NCBI GenBank assembly: GCA_009993605.1
Contig: JAACTB010000013.1
Span: 62,001 to 126,000 of the forward strand
Reading direction: 5' to 3'
Length of the DNA: 64,000 nt
Origin: Erythrobacter sp.
GTDB lineage: Bacteria; Pseudomonadota; Alphaproteobacteria; Sphingomonadales; Sphingomonadaceae
Below, piece after piece: positions 53,322 through 61,190 of this stretch. The position numbers were made by a program, and so were the translations under genes. The notes beneath the pieces were generated by a model that saw only the letters and a list, made by a program, of their open reading frames with translations, did not search any database and had not been told where the DNA came from. How positions within the stretch are numbered: the stretch's first letter is position 1; each line of letters begins with the position of its first letter.

Positions 53322-55150
53322 CGGACTTCACTCCAGGGTTTGGACAACAGTCCGGCACAATTGATCACTCCTACCAGCGAGTAGGTCTGCGGGAAGTTCC
53401 CCCACAACTCGTTGTTTTCGTAATCCAAATCCTCGCTCAACATGCCCGAGCGCGTGGTGTGGCCGAGCATCGTCTCGAACAGCGCGCGCGCTTCGGTATC
53501 CCTCCCCGCGATATGCAGCGCCTCGATCAGCCAGAAGGTGCAGACGTTGAACGCGGTTTCCGGCGCGCCGAAATCGTCTTCCGCGGCATAGCGGAGCATG
53601 TGATCCCCGCGCCGCAATTCCTTTTCGATCGCGGCGAAGGTCGAGGTGAAGCGGGGATTGTCGGGCGAAATGAAGCGCAGCTCGATCATCTGCAACAGGC
53701 TGGCATCGAGATAGTCGCTCTGGAAGCTGGCGCCGTAATGCCCCCCGTCCTCGCTGTCCTTCCACGCTTCGGTCTCGATGCGCGTCCGGATCGCTTCGGC
53801 CCGTTCCCGCCAGAAATCGCGGCGGTCCGCCTTGCCTAGGTGGTCGGCCACATTGGCGAGCCGGTCGCAGGCCGCCCAGCACATGACGGCGGAATAGGTG
53901 TGGACTTCCTGCCGGGTGCGAAACTCCCACAGGCCCGCATCGGGCTGGTCGTGCATCGCCCAGGCCATCTCGCCGACCTGCTCCAGCTTCGCGAAATCGC
54001 GCTCGTCCGCCATGCGGAGCAGACGCCTGTCGAAAAAGCCCTGCGCGGTCGGCATCACGATCTGGCCGTAGCAATCGTGCTGAACCTGCGTGTAGGCCGC
54101 ATTGCCGCGCCTGACCGGCCCCATGCCGCGATATCCGGCAAGGTTGGTGGCGAAAGTCTCCTCCAGCTCGTGCTCGCCCATCACCGAATAGAGCGGCTGG
54201 ATCTGACCTCCCTTGGCCGAATCCACGATATTGCGCAGATAGGCGAGGTATTTCTCCATCACGTCGAGCGCGCCGAGCCGGTTGAGGGCCTGCACCGTGT
54301 AATAGGAATCGCGGATCCAGCAGAACCGGTAATCCCAATTGCGCTCGCTGCCCGGCGCCTCGGGGAGAGAGGTCGTCAGCGCGGCGACGATGGCGCCGGT
54401 TTCCTCGTGCTGGCACAGTTTCAGCCCGATCGCGCAGCGGATTACCTCGTCCTGCCATTCCAGCGGGATGTGGAGGCCGCGCGTCCATATCTTCCAGTAA
54501 TCCCGCGTGAGAGCTTCCATGCGCTGCAATTCCGCCCGCAGATTGCCGCTGAACGGTTCATCCGGGCCGAGGAAGAAATGCAGCTCGCTCTCCACCCTGA
54601 AGGATCGATCCTCCAGCACGTATCCGATCGGCGCATCGGTGCTGAGCCGCAGCGCCTGCGGGCCGATCAGATAGCGGACATGATTGGTCCCGTGCGTGGT
54701 CGGCGCGATTTCGGCGCCGTAATCGCGCATCGGTTTGAGCACCACGCGCAACCGCGGATTGCCGGAGACCGGGCGGACATTGCGGACCCAGGCGACCGGC
54801 CGGTACATCCGGCCCGAACTTTCGAAGCGCGGACAGAAATCGCGGATTTCGACCGCGCTGCCATCCTCCGCCTCGATCCGGGTCACCAGTATGGCCGTGT
54901 TGCGCTCGTAATGCTGCTCGACAGAGGTTTGCCCTTCGAGCTCGAACCGCCAGATCCCCGCATCGCGCCGATCGTCGTTCAGCAGCGCGCAGAACACCGG
55001 ATCGCCATCCACGCGCGGCACGCACCCCCAGACGAGCGCACCGGTGCGATCGACCAGCCCGCTGACCTGGCAATTGCCGATCGGCCACAATTCGAGATCG
55101 GCTTGGTCGAAGCTTCGGCTGGGCCGGGAAATATCCTGCGAAACGGTCAT
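53318..55150 (-). CDS. Glycoside hydrolase family 15 protein (glucoamylase/trehalase-like)
   Basis: A 610-residue cytoplasmic GH15 enzyme. The (alpha/alpha)6-barrel blocks are clear: ELWPIGNCQVSGLVDRTGAL, SERNWDYRFCWIRDSYYTVQ, NLAGYRGMGPVRRGNAAYTQ, VMCWAACDRLANVADHLGKA and SEDLDYENNELWGNFPQTYS. Bacterial GH15 members include glucoamylases and trehalases; placement inside otsB-otsA suggests trehalose or its phosphate, but this is inference. Its ATG at 55150 overlaps the otsB stop as ATGA, and its stop overlaps the otsA start. Confidence 0.9.
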   Translation of the reverse strand: MTVSQDISRPSRSFDQADLELWPIGNCQVSGLVDRTGALVWGCVPRVDGDPVFCALLNDDRRDAGIWRFELEGQTSVEQHYERNTAILVTRIEAEDGSAVEIRDFCPRFESSGRMYRPVAWVRNVRPVSGNPRLRVVLKPMRDYGAEIAPTTHGTNHVRYLIGPQALRLSTDAPIGYVLEDRSFRVESELHFFLGPDEPFSGNLRAELQRMEALTRDYWKIWTRGLHIPLEWQDEVIRCAIGLKLCQHEETGAIVAALTTSLPEAPGSERNWDYRFCWIRDSYYTVQALNRLGALDVMEKYLAYLRNIVDSAKGGQIQPLYSVMGEHELEETFATNLAGYRGMGPVRRGNAAYTQVQHDCYGQIVMPTAQGFFDRRLLRMADERDFAKLEQVGEMAWAMHDQPDAGLWEFRTRQEVHTYSAVMCWAACDRLANVADHLGKADRRDFWRERAEAIRTRIETEAWKDSEDGGHYGASFQSDYLDASLLQMIELRFISPDNPRFTSTFAAIEKELRRGDHMLRYAAEDDFGAPETAFNVCTFWLIEALHIAGRDTEARALFETMLGHTTRSGMLSEDLDYENNELWGNFPQTYSLVGVINCAGLLSKPWSEVR

Positions 55151-55890
55151 AGCCCCAACCATTCGATGGTTCGCGCCACGTTCGCAAGTGCGAAATGGGC
55201 GCTGCTCCCCTGGCGATCGCCCACCAGCACGCCCCCACCGCCCAATTCGGCGCAGGCGGAAAAACCATCGTCGTCGGTGACGTCATCCCCCACGAACCAG
55301 GGTTGTGCGCCTGCGAAAGCGGGAGTCTCGAGAAAGGCCCGCACCGCCCCACCCTTATCCGCACCGGGTCGGACCAGTTCGACGACCGCCTTGCCGCTCC
55401 TCACATCGAGATCGTTCTCTCGTGCGAGATCACGCGCGAAGGCCACGACCATCGCAGCGCTTTCTGGGACGGACCGGTAATGCAAAGCGCCGCCATGGCT
55501 CTTGGTTTCGTATAAGAGCCCCTCACGCTCGGCGAGGCGGCGCATTGCCTGGACCGCGGCTTCGGGAAGCCCCTCCGGCTCCTCGCCGAGCCAGCTACCG
55601 TCGGCGTATTTGCGCGCCGCGCCGTGCGATCCGGCGCGTGCCACCGCGATGTCGGGCAGATGGCTCTCGATATCGTCGAGCGCGCGCCCGCTGACGAGCG
55701 CGAGGCGCCCATCCAATCGATCCGCCAGCGCCTTCAACCGCGCGCACAGCGTCGGCGGAACGTGGATCGCGTCGGGCGTGTCCGCCAGTTCCACCAGCGT
55801 CCCGTCGAAATCGAGGAACAGCGCCAGCGGCCCGCCATCCGCGAGCCGGTCGAGAGGGGGCGGCGAATGCAGCGCAGGGGTCGATGTCAT
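55147..55890 (-). CDS. otsB: Trehalose-phosphatase
   Basis: Dephosphorylates trehalose 6-phosphate. The 247-residue HAD phosphatase has the nucleophile motif LALFLDFDGTLVELADTPDA (Asp27, Asp29), motif II-like ALVSGRALDDIESHL, and the metal-binding WFVGDDVTDDDGFSACAELG near the C-terminus. First gene of an otsB-GH15-otsA operon with 4-base overlap to GH15, making a compact trehalose module for osmotic or desiccation stress. Confidence 0.94.
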   Translation of the reverse strand: MTSTPALHSPPPLDRLADGGPLALFLDFDGTLVELADTPDAIHVPPTLCARLKALADRLDGRLALVSGRALDDIESHLPDIAVARAGSHGAARKYADGSWLGEEPEGLPEAAVQAMRRLAEREGLLYETKSHGGALHYRSVPESAAMVVAFARDLARENDLDVRSGKAVVELVRPGADKGGAVRAFLETPAFAGAQPWFVGDDVTDDDGFSACAELGGGGVLVGDRQGSSAHFALANVARTIEWLGL

Positions 55891-56038
55891 GCCGAGCGTC
55901 TTAGCGATGTCAGCCTCGCGCGATCAAGCGATGTGCCGAAGGAGCGCCACGATTAGGCACTGATCGGGTCAGCCATGCGTTGGGGGAAAGGCTTTGTTCG
56001 AAGCCGCTTCCCCGATCTCGTTCTGAAAGGCTCACGAA

Positions 56039-56638
56039 ATGAAAATCCTCATCGCAGGCTCCACCGGGAAAACCGGCCTTCGGCTCACCAGGCAGCTGAT
56101 GGATGCCGGACATCAGCCGATTGCCATGCACCGCGCCTCCTCCGACACGTCCGACTTGCCGGAAGGCGTCGCCAAGCGGGAGGCCGATCTCACCGATCTC
56201 TCCGACGATGTGTGCGAAGGGGCCGATGTCGTGGTGTTCGCCGCCGGGTCGGGCGGGGATACGAGCGCCGAAATGACCGACCGTGTCGATCGCGATGGCG
56301 CGATGAAGCTGATCGATATCGCCGCCAAGACAGGCGTCGATCATTTCGTCATGCTCAGCTCGGTCGGCGCCGACGAACCCGATCCCCAATCCGATCTCGC
56401 CCATTATCTCAAAGCCAAGCACGACGCCGACGAACATCTGATGGCGTCCGGGCTCTCCTACACCATCGTGCGGCCGGTCTCCCTGACCGACGATGACGGC
56501 GCGCGCGACATGATACTTGGCGAAGAGGTCGATCCCAAGGGCAAGGCCGCACGCGGAGACGTCGCCGCCATCCTCGCCCGCGCGACGACCGACCGCACGC
56601 TTGCCGGCAAGGTCTTCCTGATGGAAAGCCGTGCCTGA
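56039..56638 (+). CDS. NAD(P)-binding SDR-like oxidoreductase (atypical, NmrA/YwnB type)
   Basis: A 199-residue protein with an N-terminal Rossmann motif (MKILIAGSTGKTGLRLTRQL), then DVVVFAAGSGGDTSAEMTDR, VDRDGAMKLIDIAAKTGVDH and FVMLSSVGADEPD. This is the extended/atypical SDR group that senses or reduces with NAD(P); the usual catalytic YxxxK is replaced by HYLKAKHDADE. Function unknown. Last host gene before the displaced tRNA half. Confidence 0.85.
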   Translation: MKILIAGSTGKTGLRLTRQLMDAGHQPIAMHRASSDTSDLPEGVAKREADLTDLSDDVCEGADVVVFAAGSGGDTSAEMTDRVDRDGAMKLIDIAAKTGVDHFVMLSSVGADEPDPQSDLAHYLKAKHDADEHLMASGLSYTIVRPVSLTDDDGARDMILGEEVDPKGKAARGDVAAILARATTDRTLAGKVFLMESRA

Positions 56639-56670
56639 GCGCTCGGCTTGATCGATGTCGGATTGGGAAA

Positions 56671-56718
56671 TGGTAGCGGAGGAGGGACTTGAACCCCCGA
56701 CACGCGGATTATGATTCC
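56671..56718 (-). other. Displaced 3' half of a CAT-anticodon tRNA gene (attachment site of an integrated element)
   Basis: Read on the minus strand, the 48 bases hold a tRNA from the anticodon stem to CCA: GGAATCATAATCC (anticodon CAT), variable loop, T-arm GGGGGTTCAAGTCCCTC, 3' acceptor strand CTCCGCT, discriminator A and CCA. The expected 5' half (AGCGGAG..., D-arm) is absent upstream; instead unrelated AT-richer DNA begins at 56719. This is what an integrase that recombines at a tRNA 3' end leaves at the far att site. Confidence 0.8.
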
Positions 56719-56730
56719 AACGGAAACGCG

Positions 56731-56750
56731 CTGTAGACGCGTCTATGTAG
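56731..56750 (+). promoter_or_regulatory. Palindrome TAGACGCGTCTA near the att site (copy 1)
   Basis: CTGTAGACGCGTCTA at 56731-56745 (12-bp palindrome at 56734-56745), 13 bases inside the element from the att fragment. The same 15 bases occur at 60048-60062 before the small regulator gene. It may be an integrase/excisionase arm site or an operator. Confidence 0.6.
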
Positions 56751-56757
56751 ACTGTCG

Positions 56758-58473
56758 CTAATTAGTAGGATTAGCTGCATAGTCATCCAAGACGGCAACG
56801 ATGCGACCCAGAAGGGGCGCGAAATCGGAGAAATCAATTTCTGCTTTTTTGGCTCGAACGATCTTCTCAGCGAAGACTTGCTTACTGTATTTGTCTGGCG
56901 CCCCATGCTTTTTAGCAGGATCAAATTCTTTTCCGTTTATTTTTTCCTTGAAAAGCTCAGGCTTGAAGAAGTTCTCAATGCAGCTTGTCCCCTCGTTGCC
57001 GAGCTCGGGTGTTTTCACGAGGTAAAGATTTTCGGTCAGACGATAGAAGGGATCTGAGGATTTAAGTGATATGCCATCGATACCCAGGCCTTTCGCGGCA
57101 TTGAACACTTGTTTCCCACCAGAGTCATTATCCACCAACACGATGACAGGGTTTGGAAGAGGCCTATGCCGGAACCGCTTGAGGGAGATCCGATATTGCC
57201 GCACAAAAAACTGAAGGTCCCCATACCCGCCGCCTAGCTGTAAAACATCGTGGATCGCGGGGGAAAAGTTCAAGAACTTGACCGATTGCTTAAACTTACC
57301 ATCCTCAAAGCTACCAAGGCGTGGATGATATTCGCTCAGTCTTTCGATTGCCGCCCGAAGATATATGGAGTCTGTCTTTCCCTCAGGAACCACCAATGGC
57401 TGAGGTGCTACCACGAAATTCCGATAGAAAAGGAAACGCTGATAGAGGCTCCTAGTAGCCGTCGGCTTTTGTTTTTTTTCGGACGATGTTCGCCGATCTA
57501 TCTGATTACGGACGTGATAGATATGACCCAGCAATCCTTGTAATGGAGCAAGCTTGGTTGTCTGATCACGAACATCTGGCTCACCCGGCTCACCTCCCGA
57601 AAGGGCCGCAGGAACCATTCGGTAGTATGAGCCCGTATTGAATAGCGAGGAACACATGGCTCGAACGCTACGATAGTATTCTGAGCAGATATTAGGCTTC
57701 TCGTTGACGACCAAGCCTGTTGTCTGCTGCCTTGAACCTCTGAGCTGCATTCTGGTCTTCCCAGGGTTGATTTGAAATCCAGCTTTGGAAACCTCTGCTT
57801 CCAGGTTTGCACCAACTACCCATTCATCGCCGAGAAACGAAAGCGGCTCGGCAACCTCCGGCGGGAAATGCTTCGCGTTCGTGGAAAAAGTAATGTCATC
57901 AGCGTAACGAGAGTATGTGCATTTGTGCGCACGGGCAAAGCGCACGAGCCGGATGTCTAACAAATTGCCAATAATGTTCGAGATCACCGGCGAGCAGGGA
58001 CTACCTTGCGGCAACGCGTTCTCATGACATGCAACCTGCGCGATTAATGTAGCGATAGTTGGATCGAACTGAAATCGTCGATCATTAATAAATACACCCC
58101 GAACGCGACCAAAATTGATTGACGGGAAAAAGTTCTTCAAATCGAAATTAAGAACGAAGCGCTTTCTCTTATGGTTCTTCGCATTGGTAACGATCGACAG
58201 ATTCTTAGCGAAGCCATGTGATAGAGGTTTCCGCGGATTTCCTGCCTTATCGATGTCGGCAAGCACTGCATAAAGTAAGTCAGCCAAACGCCGCTGCAGG
58301 AGCTTGAGCTTTGGCTTCGGAGCAAAAATAAGTCTCTCTTCACCACTCCTCTTAGGTATCGTGAACGAGCGATACTTCAGCGCAGGAGGCTGGCGATAAA
58401 GTATGTAGGAAAGCCCTGCGGGAGAGTAGCCCAGAAGGGTAGCAAAATCTTCGAGCGATGTTGCTGCTTTCAA
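56758..58473 (-). CDS. Retron reverse transcriptase fused to a C-terminal TOPRIM domain
   Basis: A 571-residue retron RT. The RT part (1-~330) has the catalytic YADD (190-193, SRYADDITFS), LPQGSPCSP (154-162), Asp111 in LNFDLKNFFPSI, the retron signature NAxxH as NAKNH (97-101), and TTG (251-253) in the VTG position. The C-terminal part has TOPRIM features: VVPEGKTDSIYL (Glu364), VIVLVDNDSGG (Asp448/Asp450) and CIENFFKPEL. RT-TOPRIM fusions are type I-C retrons, as in Ec67 (Eco2), of similar size. Start is TTG 58473; CTG 58491 with AGGGGG upstream is an alternative that adds family-like LARLKAATSLEDF. Preceded by its msr-msd RNA. Confidence 0.92.
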   Translation of the reverse strand: MKAATSLEDFATLLGYSPAGLSYILYRQPPALKYRSFTIPKRSGEERLIFAPKPKLKLLQRRLADLLYAVLADIDKAGNPRKPLSHGFAKNLSIVTNAKNHKRKRFVLNFDLKNFFPSINFGRVRGVFINDRRFQFDPTIATLIAQVACHENALPQGSPCSPVISNIIGNLLDIRLVRFARAHKCTYSRYADDITFSTNAKHFPPEVAEPLSFLGDEWVVGANLEAEVSKAGFQINPGKTRMQLRGSRQQTTGLVVNEKPNICSEYYRSVRAMCSSLFNTGSYYRMVPAALSGGEPGEPDVRDQTTKLAPLQGLLGHIYHVRNQIDRRTSSEKKQKPTATRSLYQRFLFYRNFVVAPQPLVVPEGKTDSIYLRAAIERLSEYHPRLGSFEDGKFKQSVKFLNFSPAIHDVLQLGGGYGDLQFFVRQYRISLKRFRHRPLPNPVIVLVDNDSGGKQVFNAAKGLGIDGISLKSSDPFYRLTENLYLVKTPELGNEGTSCIENFFKPELFKEKINGKEFDPAKKHGAPDKYSKQVFAEKIVRAKKAEIDFSDFAPLLGRIVAVLDDYAANPTN

Positions 58474-58512
58474 TCTCGCCAGACTTGTCAGAACCCCACC
58501 CCCTAAGAAAAA

Positions 58513-58650
58513 TGGCTTACAGGCACTCCTATGCGTTCGTCACGAACGTTCTATAACGGTCAGTTACACAAAGTTTCTCAATGGGAGCATCGCTGCCCAA
58601 CATCGTTGTCGTATATCGCGATGCGCGATAATAACTCTGCCTGTAAGCCG
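58513..58650 (-). ncRNA. Retron msr-msd non-coding RNA
   Basis: Between integrase and RT genes, on the RT strand. The ends are a perfect 12-nt inverted repeat: GGCTTACAGGCA read 5' to 3' from 58649 (a1) and TGCCTGTAAGCC ending at 58514 (a2). a1 is followed by GAG, offering the priming G. Inside are hairpins ATCGCG-CAT-CGCGAT (58615-58629), CAAC-GAT-GTTG (58598-58608) and GGGCAGC-GAT-GCTCCC (58583-58598), forming the msr, and CGTTCG-TGA-CGAACG (58534-58548) in the msd. The 3' end AGGAGTGCCTG resembles, from memory, that of Ec67. Ends about 40 nt before TTG 58473. Confidence 0.88.
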
Positions 58651-58720
58651 TAGCCTCCCTCTCCCAAGCCGCTGATTGGGTCAAGAATTTTCATGACCAC
58701 GATGGGGTGTCGCATAAGGC
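58651..58720 (-). promoter_or_regulatory. Probable promoter region of the retron
   Basis: Seventy bases between the integrase stop and the a1 repeat. A TTGACC (58684-58679, minus strand) could be a -35 box, but I see no good -10 at the right distance. The retron could also be transcribed from upstream with the integrase. Confidence 0.35.
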
Positions 58721-59668
58721 TCACGCCACCAGCAATTCACGCTCCATTTCCCCCATGAGGTCCACGTCCTTCGCGGGATCGTGAAACAGGTGCCCGTAGA
58801 CATCATACGTCATCGTGATCGACGAGTGCCCGAGCATCACCTGAATGCGCTTAGGTGGCCAACCCTGTTCGATGAATAACGAGGCGGCAGCATGACGCAT
58901 AGCGTGCAGTGAGAACCTCGGAGCGCCCTCCCCGTCCACGATGCCGCACGTGAGCATGAGGGGCTTGAAGATGCGATTGTAGATGTTGGAGTGGGTCTCG
59001 ACGTTACCCACGCCATTGGGGAACACCAGGTCGAGATCACCCTTTGGGCAAGCGGGCCTCCAAGCCTTGAGCAACTTGGCAAGCCCCGGCCCCATCGGGA
59101 TCTCACGTCGCCCGGCCTTGCTCTTCGTGTTACCCATGTCACAGTAGCGATCGGCGCGCTTCCTGACCGTGATGATGCTCCGATTGAAGTCGATGGCATC
59201 CCAGGTCAGTCCGCGAAGCTCTGACATTCGCATCCCGGTCAGGAGCGCAGTCATGATGATCGGCTGGTGTCGCTCAGGTGCGTTGGCGATCAGGGCTTTG
59301 ATCTCAGCCTTGGTTGGAAACACGCGATCAGGATCATGACGCTCTGATCGCCGCAGCTTCACATCGCGCGCGACGTTGTGCTGGACCAAGCCGCGTTCCT
59401 GCGCTGCGCTGATGATCGACCGGAGCGTGGTCAGGCACTTCTTCGCCATCGCTCTGGTGCTGTCACGAAGCATGGCGTCCAGAAAGTCGCGCACATGCAC
59501 TGCGCTCAGTTCGGTGAGCAGCAGATAACCAATCTTCGGTTCAATGTGGTTCTTCACATGCCCGCGGTAGGAATGAAGCGTAGCGCGTTCGAGCTGTTCG
59601 AGTTCGCACCGAGCGATCCAGATTTTGGCTGCATCGCTGATGGTCACTGTATCTGTGGGGGTAGTCAT
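58721..59668 (-). CDS. Tyrosine-type site-specific integrase
   Basis: A 315-residue phage-type recombinase. N-terminal SAM-like core-binding domain (SDAAKIWIARCELEQLERAT; YRGHVKNHIEPKIGYLLLTE), then the catalytic domain with Arg in LLTGMRMSELRGLTW, Lys in NTKSKAGRREIP, HxxR in SLHAMRHAAASLF, His in MLGHSSITMTYDVYGH and the nucleophile Tyr in the same block (about residue 295). Complete and likely active. It lies 2 kb from the displaced tRNA half, in the same orientation as the retron. Confidence 0.95.
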   Translation of the reverse strand: MTTPTDTVTISDAAKIWIARCELEQLERATLHSYRGHVKNHIEPKIGYLLLTELSAVHVRDFLDAMLRDSTRAMAKKCLTTLRSIISAAQERGLVQHNVARDVKLRRSERHDPDRVFPTKAEIKALIANAPERHQPIIMTALLTGMRMSELRGLTWDAIDFNRSIITVRKRADRYCDMGNTKSKAGRREIPMGPGLAKLLKAWRPACPKGDLDLVFPNGVGNVETHSNIYNRIFKPLMLTCGIVDGEGAPRFSLHAMRHAAASLFIEQGWPPKRIQVMLGHSSITMTYDVYGHLFHDPAKDVDLMGEMERELLVA

Positions 59669-59743
59669 TGAGCATATCCTAGAGCGTTGGTTTATCCCGC
59701 TATTCTAGGAGACGCGGAGCGAGCTGTCGGGTGGATTCCGTGC

Positions 59744-60040
59744 CTATTCGAAGGGTTCTTGTGCCTTCTCGCTATCTCGCTTGCGCTTGGCGAGATCACC
59801 TACGATGTGCGCCACGCTGGACCAGTTATCGACGATAAAGCGCCTCTTCTCAGCGAGGGTTGCACGCGAATAGTGATAGGTGATCTGATCGGCTCGAGGC
59901 TGCGCGCCGCGCTTCTTGCGATAACCCATTTTCAGCGCAGCGGCGTAGACAGTGATTTCGCCCCGCTCGATCTGTTCGATCAGATCAGCCCGACCGTCCT
60001 GCTCAAGACGTCGCAGATAGTCTTCATTGTTGCCAGCCAT
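59744..60040 (-). CDS. Small putative DNA-binding protein of the element
   Basis: A 98-residue basic/acidic protein. Its centre, LIEQIERGEITVYAAALKMGYRKK (residues about 16-39 in two overlapping parts), reads like a helix-turn-helix, and the C-terminus is charged (AKRKRDSEKAQEPFE). I do not know the family, though short genes of this kind are often next to integrases. ATG 60040 is chosen; a TTG extension to 60076 would run through the palindrome at 60048-60067. Could be an excisionase-like factor or autoregulator; 75 bases upstream of the integrase. Confidence 0.6.
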   Translation of the reverse strand: MAGNNEDYLRRLEQDGRADLIEQIERGEITVYAAALKMGYRKKRGAQPRADQITYHYSRATLAEKRRFIVDNWSSVAHIVGDLAKRKRDSEKAQEPFE

Positions 60041-60047
60041 GCAGACC

Positions 60048-60067
60048 CTGTAGACGCGTCTACATAG
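60048..60067 (+). promoter_or_regulatory. Palindromic site before the small regulator (copy 2)
   Basis: TGTAGACGCGTCTACA (60049-60064) is a perfect 16-bp palindrome, 8 bases upstream of the ATG at 60040. Shares CTGTAGACGCGTCTA with 56731-56745. Fits an operator for the regulator itself. Confidence 0.6.
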
Positions 60068-60084
60068 GTTGATCAATATGCTGA

Positions 60085-60582
60085 TTACCGGCGCTTCGGT
60101 GATCGATTTTTCTCGGCATCACAACACACTCGCGGAGCACTTTTCAGTCCGAGCCCGAACGGCTCCATGGTATACTGATGGCAAGCCAGTTTTGGCCCGC
60201 GACAGACGGATCGCATCCGCGCGTTGTCATAGCACAGGGGATCTAGCCGCCCGCCCCGCGGCAACATGGTAGCCGAGACTAAGATCGGAGCCAGGCGAGT
60301 GCGCGTTAAGGGAAAATCGGCCGACACCATCGGCAGGTAAAAGCCCGGCTCCATCTGGAGCGAAAGGTTGCCAAAAAGATGGGGTTTGTGCCCCTGCCTC
60401 GTGAGAATTGCAGGAAAGTTTAGCGGGGTGAGCCCAGCAGGTGCTGGGTGACCGAACGGGCCGAGAGGCCGGGGTTTCGGAGCAGATAGGTTGGTAATGC
60501 GTTCCGCCAACCTGATCGTCGCACGATCGATGCTCTCTACCACTTCCCATGGGATAACCAGGAATAACCCCTTCGCTGCCAT
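60085..60582 (-). CDS. Hypothetical protein of the element
   Basis: A 165-codon ORF upstream of the small regulator on the same strand. The first ~55 residues (MAAKGLFLVIPWEVVESIDR, ATIRLAERITNLSAPKPRPL) look like protein with amphipathic helix; the rest is less convincing, with Pro/Arg/Cys-rich sequence. No family recognised. It may be a real gene with a shorter true end, or a chance ORF; codon use is not clearly like that of the neighbours. Confidence 0.35.
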   Translation of the reverse strand: MAAKGLFLVIPWEVVESIDRATIRLAERITNLSAPKPRPLGPFGHPAPAGLTPLNFPAILTRQGHKPHLFGNLSLQMEPGFYLPMVSADFPLTRTRLAPILVSATMLPRGGRLDPLCYDNARMRSVCRGPKLACHQYTMEPFGLGLKSAPRVCCDAEKNRSPKRR

Positions 60583-61190
60583 GCTGACCTCTTTGCATGG
60601 TGGCGGGGGGATTAGAGGTCTTCCTTGGGATGGTTGTTGTGATTCATATTCATGATCAAAACTAATCTGGATCGATGCTGCGAAGCAGCGTCGTTCCGCT
60701 GCCGGGCGAAGCCCGGTAGCATTGAACCATGAACACCATGGCGCTCACGAGAAACATGTTATCCGCGGAAGCCATAGAAGCCCTTACCCCGTGAAGCATG
60801 GTTACCTTGGTCCGGTGGTCGCTACGCTTATGAACTTCATGATCACAAGACGGTGACGATCTTGATCAACACGAAAAGCATAGACCCCATGGGTTGTGGC
60901 TCTGCGATTCTTTATCAACTAGATTTTGAAATTTCTGCCCTACACCGAGGGATCTGTAAGTTCCTGATTACAGGACAGAAGTATCCATCTGAGGGTTGCG
61001 AGTCTTCTTTATGAGGTAAACAATTTCAACTTCCATCTCCACGGAGAGAACCATGGATGAGGTCACCTCCGCAGAGAATGGAAGTCCTAGGAATGGCTGG
61101 TCTCAAACACCCGGATGGCGCCAAAATCCCGATTGGTTTTTAGCCAGCGCCATCCACTGACGTCGGGACTACTGATACACGAGAATGGAT
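60583..61190. other. About 600 bases without a gene, containing hairpins
   Basis: No ORF with protein-like sequence. Two adjacent GAA-loop hairpins lie at 60677-60689 (GCTGC-GAA-GCAGC) and 60698-60720 (10-bp stem with one G-T pair). A larger imperfect hairpin spans 61029-61085 (ACTTCCAT/ATGGAAGT outer, CGGAG/CTCCG inner). Base composition is lower in GC than the host region. Possibly decayed coding DNA, an untranslated structured RNA, or transfer/replication sites. Confidence 0.4.

Noticed and set aside
56641-56760. A complete tRNA at the element edge
   Set aside because: Only the anticodon-to-CCA half is present; no D-arm or 5' acceptor strand can be built from 56719-56760.
56758-58473. Group II intron, diversity-generating retroelement or CRISPR-associated RT as alternatives for the RT
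   Set aside because: No maturase/HNH domain, no intron-like flanks, no TR/VR repeats and no CRISPR array; NAxxH, the adjacent a1/a2 RNA and the TOPRIM domain fit a retron.
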